Assembly (NCBI GenBank): GCA_015488485.1
Contig: WFNR01000079.1
Coordinates: 1 to 33,122, forward strand
Source of the DNA: Cyclobacteriaceae bacterium
Lineage (GTDB): Bacteria > Bacteroidota > Bacteroidia > Cytophagales > Cyclobacteriaceae
Length of the DNA: 33,122 nucleotides
Direction of reading: 5' to 3'
Part shown: positions 17,460 through 25,047 of the stretch, piece after piece
How positions within the stretch are numbered: the first letter of the stretch is position 1
Layout of the letters: each line of letters starts with the position of its first letter
The notes under the pieces: generated by a model
What the model saw: only the letters and a program-made list of their open reading frames with translations
The model's database searches: none
What the model was told of the DNA's origin: nothing
Program-made: the position numbers and the translations under genes

Positions 17460-17467
17460 CAAATTTA
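17460..17467 (-). promoter_or_regulatory. Possible -7 box for glyA-tatC-rpiB
   Basis: On the minus strand TAAATTTG fits TAnnTTTG exactly and ends 25 bp before the glyA ATG. No clear -33 element is seen. The 91-bp gap to the upstream decarboxylase gene gives room for a separate promoter. Confidence 0.42.
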
Positions 17468-17526
17468 AGCAGATGCCGGTAATATCGGCTATATGTGCCG
17501 AAGTGATAGCCGGTAAAATCTTTTTA

Positions 17527-18948
17527 TCAATTTTTTACCGGCAAAGAGGCCGCCATTTCTTTGATCAGCCGCCAGGCTTTTTCTACATGGCGCTGTTGCA
17601 CCTCTGTCTGGCCGATGACCATGCGCAGCACAAAGCGCCCGTTGAGCTTGACATGGGTAAGAAAGATCTCGCCCGAGCGGTTGAGGCGGTGCATTAGTTG
17701 CTCATTGAGGCTGTTTAGCTCTTCGGGTGAAGGGCCGACCGGGTAATAGCGAAAGCACACCGTGTTGAGCGGCACGGGAGCCGCCACTTCAAAGTGAGGA
17801 TGCCCTTCTACCTGCTCTCTGAACCACTGTGTTAGTTGCAAGTGCAGCCTTATTTTGGCCTGTAGGCCCTCCAGGCCGAAACTACGGATGACAAACCACA
17901 GCTTGAGGGCCCGGAAGCGCCTGCCCAGCGGGATGCCCCAGTCGCGATAGTTGTTTACCCGGTTGTCTTCGGGGGTGCGCAGGTATTCGGGGGTGATGGA
18001 AAAAGTATTGATCAGCGCCTGTTTGTCTTTGACAAAATAGGCTGAAGCATCGAAGTTGGTGAACATCCATTTGTGCGGATTGAAGACAAACGAGTCGGTC
18101 TGCTCGAGGCCGGCTGCCAGCCAGCGCATCTCGGGCAGCAACAAGGCGGTGCCAGCCAGGGCGGCATCTACGTGCACCCAGAGCTGATGTTGCCGGCCTA
18201 TAGCCACGATATCGGCCAGCGGGTCGATGGCGGTGGTGCCGGTGGTGCCCAGCGCAGCCACAATCATCAGCGGCTGGTAGCCGGCCGCCAGGTCTTGCTC
18301 AATGGCTTCGGCAAGCAGCTCGGGGCGCAGGGCATAGGCATCGTCCACCGGTATTTTCACCAGGTTGTCGCGGCCGATACCGGCTATGGCCACGGCCTTG
18401 TCCACCGAAGAGTGCGCTTGCTCGGAAGCATACACCCGATAGCGCTGCCGCCCCAGGCCGGTATAGTTGGCAGTAAATCCGGAGGCCTTTTCGCGGGCGG
18501 TAAGCAGGGCGTTGAGGGTGGCATCGGAAGCACCATTCTGTATCGACCCCGCCCAGTCGTCCGATAAGCCGACCATCGTGCGCAGCCACTCCATGATGCG
18601 GTCCTCCAGCTCGGTGGCAGCCGGAGAGGTGGCCCACACCATGCACTGCGCCCCCAGGGTGGCGGTGAGCATTTCGGCCAGCACCGAGGGCTTGCTGCTG
18701 TTGCCCGGAAAATAAGCATGAAAAGAAGGGCTCTGCCAGTGCGTCATGCCAGGCACGATGATTTGCCTGAAATCTTCGAATATGGCGGCCATGGGTTCGC
18801 CCTTTTGTGGAGCATGGTCCGGAAGCTGCTCGTAAATTTCACCCGGCTCAACATTGGGTTTTACCGGGTAATTCTCCACTTCCTCCAGGTAGGTAGCCAT
18901 CCATTCCACCATTTCATGGGCTGCCTGTCGAAATTCCTCACTGGTCAT
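17527..18948 (-). CDS. Group II PLP-dependent decarboxylase (aromatic-L-amino-acid type)
   Basis: 473 residues, the length of DOPA/tryptophan/tyrosine decarboxylases. The N-terminal swapped helix region ([28 protein letters not shown]) and the substrate-loop segment [13 protein letters not shown] are typical. The PLP pocket shows His180 (SEQAHSS), Asp261 (HVDAALAG) and the Schiff-base Lys293 ([12 protein letters not shown]). It should release CO2 from an aromatic or related L-amino acid to give an amine. The exact substrate is not readable from the motifs. It starts 1 bp after an FMN-binding protein gene, so the two are co-translated. Confidence 0.9.
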   Translation of the reverse strand: MTSEEFRQAAHEMVEWMATYLEEVENYPVKPNVEPGEIYEQLPDHAPQKGEPMAAIFEDFRQIIVPGMTHWQSPSFHAYFPGNSSKPSVLAEMLTATLGAQCMVWATSPAATELEDRIMEWLRTMVGLSDDWAGSIQNGASDATLNALLTAREKASGFTANYTGLGRQRYRVYASEQAHSSVDKAVAIAGIGRDNLVKIPVDDAYALRPELLAEAIEQDLAAGYQPLMIVAALGTTGTTAIDPLADIVAIGRQHQLWVHVDAALAGTALLLPEMRWLAAGLEQTDSFVFNPHKWMFTNFDASAYFVKDKQALINTFSITPEYLRTPEDNRVNNYRDWGIPLGRRFRALKLWFVIRSFGLEGLQAKIRLHLQLTQWFREQVEGHPHFEVAAPVPLNTVCFRYYPVGPSPEELNSLNEQLMHRLNRSGEIFLTHVKLNGRFVLRMVIGQTEVQQRHVEKAWRLIKEMAASLPVKN

Positions 18949-18949
18949 A

Positions 18950-19603
18950 TTATTGCTGTTTTATTAAATTTATTACCGAAGGCGGCAATGGCACTTCCCC
19001 TGCCAGTTGCGGATCGGGTACCGGGGTGCCGTAGTGCTGGCTTAGCGGCACCACCCCGGCCCACACCGGCAACTCATAGTCGGCCGGGGCATCCGCAGGG
19101 TCACCTTCTCTTATTTTTACCGAAAACTCTTCTATGGCAATGGCCACCACCAGGGTGGCCTTGAGCTCGGCTGCGGTAGGCTGGCGGGCCTCCTGCCAGC
19201 GACCCGGCACGATATGCTCGGTAAAGGCCTGCAACGCCTGGCGTTTTTCCTGCTCAGCGGTAATCTGCCGGGGGCGCCCGAAGACAACGGCCGAGCGGTA
19301 ATTGAACGAGTGATTGAACACCGAACGGGCCAGCACCAAACCGTCCAGAAGGCTGACCGACAGGCAGGCTTGCTGCTGGGCCAGCAACCGGTGCAGCATG
19401 GCATTGGCGGCCGCCCCATGCAGGATAACCTCATCCGCTACCCGCACATAGGCAGTGGGTAATACCAGCGGGCGGTCTTTGACCGCAAAAGCTACATGAC
19501 AGAGATAGCCGGCATCGAGCACGGCATACAAGCTGGCTTTATCATAGCGCCCGCGCTGCGGCAGCCGCCTGATACGGGTGAGTTCGGTGGGGTTTTCTGA
19601 CAT
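18950..19603 (-). CDS. FMN-binding split-barrel (pyridoxamine 5'-phosphate oxidase-like) protein
   Basis: 217 residues from ATG 19603 (MSENPTELTRIRRLPQRGRY); a longer frame from 19657 is less likely. The pattern RGRYDKASLYAVLDAGYLCHVAFAV, then LPTAYVRVADEVILHGAAANAM and FNYRSAVVFGRPRQI, is the flavin-nucleotide-binding split-barrel family (NimA/PNPOx-like). These proteins bind FMN or a heme/F420-type cofactor and often have unknown substrates. Its stop is 1 bp from the start of the PLP decarboxylase, suggesting joint expression. Whether it serves PLP supply or amine oxidation is guesswork. Confidence 0.8.
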   Translation of the reverse strand: MSENPTELTRIRRLPQRGRYDKASLYAVLDAGYLCHVAFAVKDRPLVLPTAYVRVADEVILHGAAANAMLHRLLAQQQACLSVSLLDGLVLARSVFNHSFNYRSAVVFGRPRQITAEQEKRQALQAFTEHIVPGRWQEARQPTAAELKATLVVAIAIEEFSVKIREGDPADAPADYELPVWAGVVPLSQHYGTPVPDPQLAGEVPLPPSVINLIKQQ

Positions 19604-19678
19604 ATGTTTTTTTTTCAGGATAAAAATAAAAGGAATGACGGCCGCTTGGGTTACCACTAATAAAATTACCTAACCGAG

Positions 19679-20935
19679 TTATTTTACGGCCGCAAACGTT
19701 TTGTTGACAATGCGCCAGCCGCGGTCGGTGGGCAGCAAAACCAGGTTATCGATATAGCGCTTGCCGGGGTAGTCGAACGACACGCGGAAATCGGCTATGT
19801 GGTGCGCTATCCGGCCATCGAGTATGCGCATTTCAAGCTGCTGCGGGCCGTCTGCCACTACCTTGTCCAGATAATCGGCCAGCGAGATGGTTACGACCCC
19901 GGCCGGAGTGTTGGTGTAAAGGACGGCCTGCGGGGCAAAAGCCTGCCTAAGCAGCACGGTGTCGGCCTGCCTGCGCCCGGCTGCATAGTTGTCGGTGATT
20001 GTCTTTTCTACGGCCAAATATGGGTTGTCGCTGGCAAAGAATGTTTTGAGCACCTTGTTGTAGGTAGCGGCCTGATTGATATAAGGGAAGTGGCCGGCAT
20101 TGTGAAAGGTATAGACGCGGGCATCGGGATAGCGTGCTTTGAGCTTTGCCCGCAGGCCCGGCTCTACCAACGGGTCGTTATCCGCTTCGATTATCAGCTT
20201 TTGTATTCTTCGTTGGGCATAGCTGCCGGGGTTGTCGAAAAAAGGGTCGATTACCACCTGGTAGCGGTTGAGAAACTGCTTTTTGGAAAAAGGCAAGGAC
20301 GGCAAAAAGGCCGCCAACAGGGAGTCGCCCTGTGCTGCCGGCAAGAGTTTAGCCTGCAGTTGGCGGGCGCCAAACTGGGCCACCAGTATCTCCGGCATCA
20401 GCTTTACCGCGCGGGCCTTACCGGCATTGGCTGCAGCTATCTGCTTGTTGGGCGGAAAAGTGTTGGACAGCACCGCTTTTTCGATGCGCTGCGGCATAGC
20501 GCTAAGCAGGTACTGGGCAATATAGCCACCCATAGAGGTGCCGACAAGGTATATCTTGCCGGCCTTTTCTTCATCCAGTATGGCACGGATGCCGGCTGCG
20601 GCCTTGTCCAGATTATCCACTTCCTCGGGCAGGGTATAGGTAATAATCCGGTAGCGGTCTTGCAACGCGGCTATCTGCTGCCACCACAGGTTGTAGGCCC
20701 CGCCCATGCCATGCAGAAACAGGATGGTCTTATCGCCCTGGCCCCCGGCCAGGTAGTGCCAGGTGATGCCGTCCACCGTCAGGGTCTTGACCGGGCGTTG
20801 CATAAATTCCCGCAGTTGCCGGGCTGCCTGGTCTTCGTGCTGATAAAGCGCAAAAAAATCGGCCTGGGGTGCCGGAATCTGATAGATGATGATGACTATA
20901 AGCAAGATGATGAGGGGCCAGCGTAGTTTTTTCAT
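19679..20935 (-). CDS. Membrane-anchored alpha/beta hydrolase with C-terminal NTF2-like domain
   Basis: 418 residues from ATG 20935 (MKKLRWPL). A signal anchor (about 5-20) is followed by an alpha/beta-hydrolase fold (about 50-295): oxyanion segment ILFLHGMGGAYNLWW, nucleophile elbow VGTSMGG (Ser134), an acid-bearing ADNDPLVEPG region and catalytic His in HNAGHFPYINQ. The last about 120 residues (VEKTITDNYAAGRRQADTVL to the C-terminal RGWRIVNKTFAAVK) look like an NTF2/SnoaL-type (putative lumazine-binding) domain. The fusion of a periplasm-facing esterase-type domain and an NTF2-like domain is uncommon. Substrate unknown. A hydrophobic N-terminus and no lipobox point to inner-membrane anchoring. 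Confidence 0.82.
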   Translation of the reverse strand: MKKLRWPLIILLIVIIIYQIPAPQADFFALYQHEDQAARQLREFMQRPVKTLTVDGITWHYLAGGQGDKTILFLHGMGGAYNLWWQQIAALQDRYRIITYTLPEEVDNLDKAAAGIRAILDEEKAGKIYLVGTSMGGYIAQYLLSAMPQRIEKAVLSNTFPPNKQIAAANAGKARAVKLMPEILVAQFGARQLQAKLLPAAQGDSLLAAFLPSLPFSKKQFLNRYQVVIDPFFDNPGSYAQRRIQKLIIEADNDPLVEPGLRAKLKARYPDARVYTFHNAGHFPYINQAATYNKVLKTFFASDNPYLAVEKTITDNYAAGRRQADTVLLRQAFAPQAVLYTNTPAGVVTISLADYLDKVVADGPQQLEMRILDGRIAHHIADFRVSFDYPGKRYIDNLVLLPTDRGWRIVNKTFAAVK

Positions 20936-20972
20936 GTCCTGGTTGTTTTTTGGGGGGTTAAATGTACACAAA

Positions 20973-20986
20973 GCCGGCCGGCCGGC
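20973..20986. repeat. GCCGGCCGGCCGGC palindrome between divergent genes
   Basis: A 14-bp tandem and palindromic run of GCCG/GGCC sits in the 137-bp divergent gap between the hydrolase (leftward) and S1/P1 nuclease (rightward) genes. It could form a hairpin or be a protein-binding site. No function is shown. Confidence 0.5.
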
Positions 20987-21071
20987 AAAATAGAGCGCTG
21001 GCTACTTGTTTTTCTTGCCGGCCATCACCGATTGGTTGTGAGTTTGCCGTTTTCCGTTTAACTTGCATACT

Positions 21072-21836
21072 ATGCGCATGAAAGTTTTTTTACTGCTGAT
21101 TTTGTTGCAGGGCAGCCAGGCCCTGAGCTGGGGGCTTACCGGCCACCGGGTGGTGGGTGAAATTGCCCAGCACCACCTGAACAAAAAAGCCCGCAAGGCG
21201 ATACGCCAGATACTGGGCCATGAAAGCCTGGCCGATGTGGCCAATTACCTCGATTTTATTAAGTCGGACAGCACCTACGACTACCTGAAGCCCTGGCATT
21301 ATGTAACCATACCGGACGGCCAGACCTACGCCACGGCCGCCAAGGCACCCGAGGGCGATGTGATACGAGGCATCCGCTATTTTACCGGCCAGTTGAAGTC
21401 CGACACCCTGACCCTGGCCGAAAAGCAATTTGCCCTGAAAGCCCTGGTGCACCTGGTGGGCGATATTCACCAGCCGCTGCATGTGGGCAATGGCCGCGAC
21501 CGCGGGGGCAATGATGTAAAGGTGAAGTACTTCTGGCAAAACAGCAACCTGCACCGGGTGTGGGACTCCGGCATGATCGACAGCCAGAAGCTCAGCTATA
21601 CCGAATGGGCCCGTAAGCTTGACCATACTGACAAAGCGCTGCTCGAAAAGTGGCAGGCCAGCGAGGTGGAAGACTGGGCGGCCGAGTCGATGGCGCTGCG
21701 CAGCTCGGTGTACGACCTGCCGGCCAGCGGCAACCTGAGCTACCGCTACAACTACGACCACCTGCATCAGGTAGAGCTACGCCTGCACCAGGCGGGCATC
21801 CGCCTGGCCGGTCTGCTGAATGAGATTTTTGGGTAG
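21072..21836 (+). CDS. Secreted S1/P1-type zinc nuclease
   Basis: About 254 residues from ATG 21072; a TTG at 21063 is also in frame, and ATG 21078 would work too. A signal peptide (MKVFLLLILLQGSQALS) is cut just before Trp (WGLTGHRVVGEIAQHHL). In this family the mature N-terminal Trp and the following His bind the zinc cluster. Further zinc ligands are visible in ALVHLVGDIHQPLHVG and in GNDVKV...NLHRVWDSGMID, so all three Zn sites seem present. The family cleaves single-stranded DNA/RNA and 3'-nucleotides. In a Bacteroidota cell it would act in the periplasm or outside, as a nutrient scavenger. The gene faces the leftward thioredoxin-like gene. Confidence 0.9.
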   Translation: MRMKVFLLLILLQGSQALSWGLTGHRVVGEIAQHHLNKKARKAIRQILGHESLADVANYLDFIKSDSTYDYLKPWHYVTIPDGQTYATAAKAPEGDVIRGIRYFTGQLKSDTLTLAEKQFALKALVHLVGDIHQPLHVGNGRDRGGNDVKVKYFWQNSNLHRVWDSGMIDSQKLSYTEWARKLDHTDKALLEKWQASEVEDWAAESMALRSSVYDLPASGNLSYRYNYDHLHQVELRLHQAGIRLAGLLNEIFG

Positions 21837-21859
21837 GGGGCGGTGATAGATGAGGTATT

Positions 21860-21900
21860 GCCGGTTTGCCGGCCAGACAATTGTGTTAGGGTTTCCTAAC
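21860..21900. repeat. Two inverted repeats at the left edge of the cassette-like region
   Basis: GCCGG (21860-21864) pairs with CCGGC (21869-21873) around a 4-base loop. Immediately right, GTTAGG (21885-21890) pairs with CCTAAC (21895-21900) around GTTT. They lie between the stop codons of the convergent nuclease and thioredoxin-like genes, the second one 6 bp beyond the thioredoxin-like stop. They may serve as a terminator, but the GTTAGG/CCTAAC pair also copies the boxes that end integron attC sites. Confidence 0.45.
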
Positions 21901-21905
21901 CTCAT

Positions 21906-22922
21906 TTAGTTCGAAATATAGTCTTTTAGGTTGTTCGGAACTTTTCCCTCCCATCTTTTGATTTCATTGCCTTGCGGATCAAAGAGTATGTAGGTTGGGT
22001 AGGCATTGATTTGTAAGGCATTAGCCATTAAGCCGTATTGATCCCAAAGGCTGGGCCAGATAATTACTTGCTTTTTGTCACGATGATTATACTTAAAAGT
22101 CTTTAGGTCGGCATCATTCCAGGCAGAGACAAACAGGATATTGTCACTGACACTATCATAGATATTTCTGAGTTTGGGAAGCCCTTTTACACAAGGCCCA
22201 CACCAACTGCCTGACAGAATTACTAAAAGATGTTTTTTGCCATCCGGTTTTACTTCAACATAGTTTTGCAAGCTGTCAAGCCCTTTTACTTTTAGCAGTT
22301 TTCGGGCCTTTTTATCATAAAGTGCGTTAGGCGGTTCTTTCAGATAGGCTGCTATAATGGCCGTTGACCAGTTATTGATATGGCGTTGGCGGCTTAGTTT
22401 ATAGAGGTTTTCCAGTACAGCACTTTCGGTAACTATATCGAGGTTTTGTATTAACGCTTTTGCTTCCAGAGCCAATATGGGTTCCAGTGGTTTGTCCGGC
22501 TTGGGTTCATAAGGAAACGATTGCCAGATATCGCTTGCTTCGAATATTTCATTAAGCTCCCTTTGATATTCATTTTCATTTTGGAAGCTCACATTGTAAT
22601 CTTTATCAATTGTTATTTCGATTGTGCTGGTATCAGATTCCACCCAGATCATGGCTAGAAATTTAGGGTTTGGCACCGAATATGTTTTGATAGATTTGGA
22701 ATAGATTAAGTAAACTGCGTTTGGATAATTCTCCAGCTTCAGCTCGTTGTATTTGTTTGTAAGTTTTTGTGGATTAGTACTTAGGTGCTCAAATATTGCC
22801 AGATATTCATATTTGATATTGCCATTGATTATTAGGGTAAAGGCTGACGAGTGTACACTAAAACATAATAGAGTCAACAACAGAAAGTATAGGGTTGCTT
22901 TTTTGTTTGATTGGTGTTTCAT
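21906..22922 (-). CDS. Secreted thioredoxin-fold (TlpA/ResA-like) protein
   Basis: 338 residues from ATG 22922 (MKHQSNKKATLYFLLLTLLC); a GTG at 22940 lies inside the upstream repeat site and is less likely. A signal peptide (about 1-28) is followed by about 200 residues of poorly recognisable sequence, possibly a DUF4369-like or helical domain. A thioredoxin fold from about residue 225 carries the redox motif SWCGPC (Cys241/Cys244) and the cis-Pro segment NAYPTYILFDPQGNEI. It likely reduces or isomerises disulfides of envelope proteins. Such long N-terminal extensions are common in Bacteroidota TlpA proteins. It is the last unit of the cassette-like array, starting 16 bp after the site at 22938-23053. 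Confidence 0.85.
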   Translation of the reverse strand: MKHQSNKKATLYFLLLTLLCFSVHSSAFTLIINGNIKYEYLAIFEHLSTNPQKLTNKYNELKLENYPNAVYLIYSKSIKTYSVPNPKFLAMIWVESDTSTIEITIDKDYNVSFQNENEYQRELNEIFEASDIWQSFPYEPKPDKPLEPILALEAKALIQNLDIVTESAVLENLYKLSRQRHINNWSTAIIAAYLKEPPNALYDKKARKLLKVKGLDSLQNYVEVKPDGKKHLLVILSGSWCGPCVKGLPKLRNIYDSVSDNILFVSAWNDADLKTFKYNHRDKKQVIIWPSLWDQYGLMANALQINAYPTYILFDPQGNEIKRWEGKVPNNLKDYISN

Positions 22923-22937
22923 TTTGTTGGGGTTTTT

Positions 22938-23053
22938 CACAACGGACTGGCATTTGGCGGGGGCGCTGTCAGCCTACACTTTCCTTTGGGTAAATCTACT
23001 CATTTATTCTTTTCTCCCTGCGCTGCCGCCTTGCATTGTATGTGTTGTTAGGT
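22938..23053 (-). repeat. attC-like imperfect inverted repeat site (A)
   Basis: Read on the minus strand the site opens with ACCTAACAAC (exact match to RYYYAAC; its complement GTTAGGT at 23047-23053 matches GTTRRRY). It closes with CCGTTGTG (22945-22938). The arms AACAAC...ATGC...GGCGG..GCGC pair imperfectly around a central loop of about 45 bp. The length of 116 bp is in the range of known attC sites such as Vibrio VCRs. It begins 9 bp after the stop of the beta-barrel gene and ends 15 bp before the thioredoxin-like ATG. The loop (22969-23010) is nearly identical to 24581-24625. Confidence 0.5.
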
Positions 23054-23062
23054 GCAGACCAT

Positions 23063-23599
23063 TCATCGAAAACTGTACCCAAGTCCAATACTAATAAATG
23101 GAAATGCAGTATATTGAGGTTGAAAATTGTCAATATCTCCAAATGCAACCATAGAAAATTGAATTAACGCATTCCAATAGAATCCATTATTGTATGGTTG
23201 GTGTCTTATTCCTGATCTAATACTTGGCATTATTATAAAGTCTTGAACTGTGTCAAGAATTTCTTCATTAATCCCTGCTAAATCATAGGTGTCATATATT
23301 GTCGAAACAGAAATTCCTGCCTCGAAGAAATTTTTATTAATTCTTTTGAGATAAGAAACACCAACTGGAAAACTAATCATGTATCTGTTAATTCCATCGT
23401 TTTTAAGAATCAGAAACATTTGCCCAAACCTGACAGATAAATTTCTTTCGGTGTTATTGAAAAGCAACCTTTCATAATTGATTGAATAAAACATCGAGGC
23501 TCCTCCAACCTCAAGGAACACATTATTTCTAGTTATTTCTTGTGATCTAGCAATCGAAGAAATTGCGATGAACAAAATTGTCACTTTAATAAGTTTCAC
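23063..23599 (-). CDS. Small outer-membrane beta-barrel-like protein, unrecognised
   Basis: 178 residues. A signal peptide (MKLIKVTILFIAISSIARS, likely cut before QEITRNN) is followed by alternating hydrophobic strands: VFLEVGGASMFYSINYERLL, NLSVRFGQMFLIL, MISFPVGVSYLKRINKNFFEAG. It ends in an aromatic-terminated strand, FPFISIGLGYSFR, as in outer-membrane barrels. No family name can be given. It starts at GTG 23599; no better ATG is in frame. AT-rich. It occupies one unit of the cassette-like array, between the inverted-repeat sites at 23644-23776 and 22938-23053. Confidence 0.72.
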   Translation of the reverse strand: MKLIKVTILFIAISSIARSQEITRNNVFLEVGGASMFYSINYERLLFNNTERNLSVRFGQMFLILKNDGINRYMISFPVGVSYLKRINKNFFEAGISVSTIYDTYDLAGINEEILDTVQDFIIMPSIRSGIRHQPYNNGFYWNALIQFSMVAFGDIDNFQPQYTAFPFISIGLGYSFR

Positions 23600-23643
23600 A
23601 ATTATTAAACGTTAGTCATCATTTTTTATTGTTTAAGTTTTGC

Positions 23644-23776
23644 GCCTAAACGGCTGCGGCCAAATAAAATGGCGGGTGCTACACCAGCGTATCTGTAGAC
23701 CGAGCTAAAGGCAAATAAATATGTTGAAATGTCAGAATATATTTTAGCCGCCATTTTTATTTGGCCAATATTAGTC
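23644..23776 (-). repeat. attC-like inverted repeat site with long arms
   Basis: GCCTAAAC (23644-23651) and GGCCAAATAAAATGGCGG (23658-23675) pair with CCGCCATTTTTATTTGGCC (23748-23766) and TTAGTC (23771-23776). One arm has one extra base (five T against four A), giving a bulge, and there is an unpaired spacer between the inner and outer boxes. Inner box, spacer, outer box and an extrahelical base is the folded layout of an attC site. Length 133 bp. It begins 29 bp after the PH-like gene stop. The outer box is GTTTAGGC on the minus strand, one base off the integron core GTTAGGC, so a MITE-like element remains an alternative. Confidence 0.55.
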
Positions 23777-23805
23777 ACCGAAATTTCTATTATTCATTCT
23801 CTAGC

Positions 23806-24255
23806 TCATCCTCCCTCTACTTGAATGTTTTTATTTTCAGCAACTTCACGAATGGATGATTTTATTTCAATTGATGTCTCAGCACTTGAACTATAAGTAA
23901 CTCTTTCATCCTTGTCTTTTAGCCGAAAAGTAATCGTATATGGGGCAAATGTAATCTTTTGAATATCTGTCCATAAAATTCTGGTTGCCTTACCAAATAT
24001 CTTATTCTTAATCTCGATTTGAGTGTCACTAATTTTCACCTTGGGTGTCAATGAAGTGGCTGAATAGATTATTAATCCATATATAAGAAAACAAGCCCCA
24101 ATAACTAACCATCCAACTGACTCAAAAGACACTCCTTGTTCATAAATCTTTATGCTCCCAAGTCCAAGGTAAAGAGCTCCGATAATACTTAGCAGCCACT
24201 TGCCAGCATTATTGGATATTGAGTTTGTTGCTCCGAGAAGTATTGTTTTATTCAT
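23806..24255 (-). CDS. Two-TM protein with PH-like domain, unrecognised
   Basis: 149 residues from ATG 24255 (MNKTILLGATNSISNNAGKW); a TTG at 24261 adds two residues only. Two membrane helices (about 20-37 and 48-65: LLSIIGALYLGLGSI, VGWLVIGACFLIYGLIIY) are followed by a cytosolic beta-rich domain (VKISDTQIEIKNKIFGKATR, then ILWTDIQKITFAPYTITFRL). This is the layout of bacterial PH-domain or YcxB-like membrane proteins. Function unknown. AT-rich. It forms one unit of the cassette-like array and its upstream leader (24293-24325) is almost identical to the one upstream of higB. Confidence 0.7.
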   Translation of the reverse strand: MNKTILLGATNSISNNAGKWLLSIIGALYLGLGSIKIYEQGVSFESVGWLVIGACFLIYGLIIYSATSLTPKVKISDTQIEIKNKIFGKATRILWTDIQKITFAPYTITFRLKDKDERVTYSSSAETSIEIKSSIREVAENKNIQVEGG

Positions 24256-24292
24256 AGTCAAGTTGTTTATTGGTGTCTAGCTCTGATACCAG

Positions 24293-24341
24293 CCCAATAT
24301 ATCATTTTACCCCAAAAGTCACAAGCCATAACGCGATGAAT
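24293..24341 (-). repeat. Cassette leader repeat, copy 1
   Basis: A 49-bp block (CCCAATATATC...GCCATAACGCG.TGAAT) is repeated at 25512-25560 with only about four differences. On the minus strand it reads GCGTTATGGCTTGTGAC...TATATTGGG, ahead of the PH-like gene here and of higB at the other copy. It contains a TTG, 20-bp gap, TATATTGG arrangement that approximates the Bacteroidota -33/-7 promoter. The block may therefore be an attC end joined to a shared promoter. Confidence 0.65.
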
Positions 24342-24682
24342 TTAATGGGTGAAACCCCTCTCCACCCCTAAACAGGCACCTTTTGTCTATAATACCAGAA
24401 ATTACATAATTTTGATAACAATGAAAATCGGCCATACACACAAAAGGGGATATTACCCACCATTAACTTTCAAAAAAGATGGAAAACAAAAATTTATAAT
24501 TGGCCAACAATACTTAACCAATTATCTATTTATTTTGAAAACAGAATTATGAAAACTGACACAGAATTCTGAATACTCCCTCAGCCTACACCTTTCCTTT
24601 GGGTAAATCTACTCATTTTTTTCTTTCTCCGCCCCCTGCCGGTGTTACTCCGCTGCTGCCCTGCACTATATGCGTTGTTGGC
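24325..24682 (-). repeat. Composite attC-like junction, oversized
   Basis: On the minus strand the junction opens with GCCAACAACGCAT (24682-24670), 11 bp after the higA stop, and ends with GCGTTATGGC (24334-24325). These ends are imperfect complements, as in an attC. The distance is 358 bp, too long for one ordinary site. The block 24581-24683 copies site A (22969-23053) with an extra GC-rich insert of about 19 bp (about 24632-24650). The middle (about 24345-24580) is AT-rich and has no convincing gene; the only rightward frame (24349-24552, 67 residues) has no family resemblance. Two fused sites or an insertion in a site would explain it. Confidence 0.4.
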
Positions 24683-24693
24683 ATTTCGTGCTT

Positions 24694-25047
24694 TTAAATC
24701 ATGCTCTTCTCGTAAGTGTCATCAAGTTCTTCTAATGAAAATTTAATGTTTTTCTTTAATGCCCTGAAAATTCTTAATATGGTTGCAATAGTTACATTCT
24801 TTGTGTTTCGTTCCAATTTCGAAATCTGTGACTTGTTCACTCCAACCAATTTTCCAAGTTCTTCCTGGGTCATATGCTTTTCCTGCCTAACTTTCTTAAT
24901 CATCTCACCCAAAACCTCTACTTTCAATTCCAATTCATAAGCATCTCTCTCCGGGGTGCCTTTTTCACCGATGTATTTGTCTTTTAATTCATCGAAAGTC
25001 ATTGTTTTCATGGCTTCTTTTCCCTGTGTTTTATTTTTTGTTTTCAT
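24694..25047 (-). CDS. higA: HigA-like XRE antitoxin
   Basis: 117 residues. The C-terminal half carries a Cro/C1 helix-turn-helix (IKKVRQEKHMTQEELGKLVG, VNKSQISKLERNT, about 55-90). In HigBA pairs the antitoxin follows the toxin in the operon, as here: the higA start overlaps the higB stop by 4 bp. The antitoxin neutralises the toxin and represses the shared promoter. It starts at ATG 25047; ATG codons 12 and 15 residues further in are alternatives. The stop lies 11 bp from the attC-like junction at 24325-24682. Confidence 0.85.
   Translation of the reverse strand: MKTKNKTQGKEAMKTMTFDELKDKYIGEKGTPERDAYELELKVEVLGEMIKKVRQEKHMTQEELGKLVGVNKSQISKLERNTKNVTIATILRIFRALKKNIKFSLEELDDTYEKSMI

Noticed and set aside
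23063-23094. Rightward frame (22747-23094) spanning the attC-like site A
   Set aside because: Crosses the inverted repeat and two leftward gene ends; no protein-like pattern.
24349-24552. Rightward frame of 67 codons inside the oversized junction
   Set aside because: No family resemblance, no ribosome-binding or promoter signal, and opposite orientation to all genes of the array; treated as non-coding.
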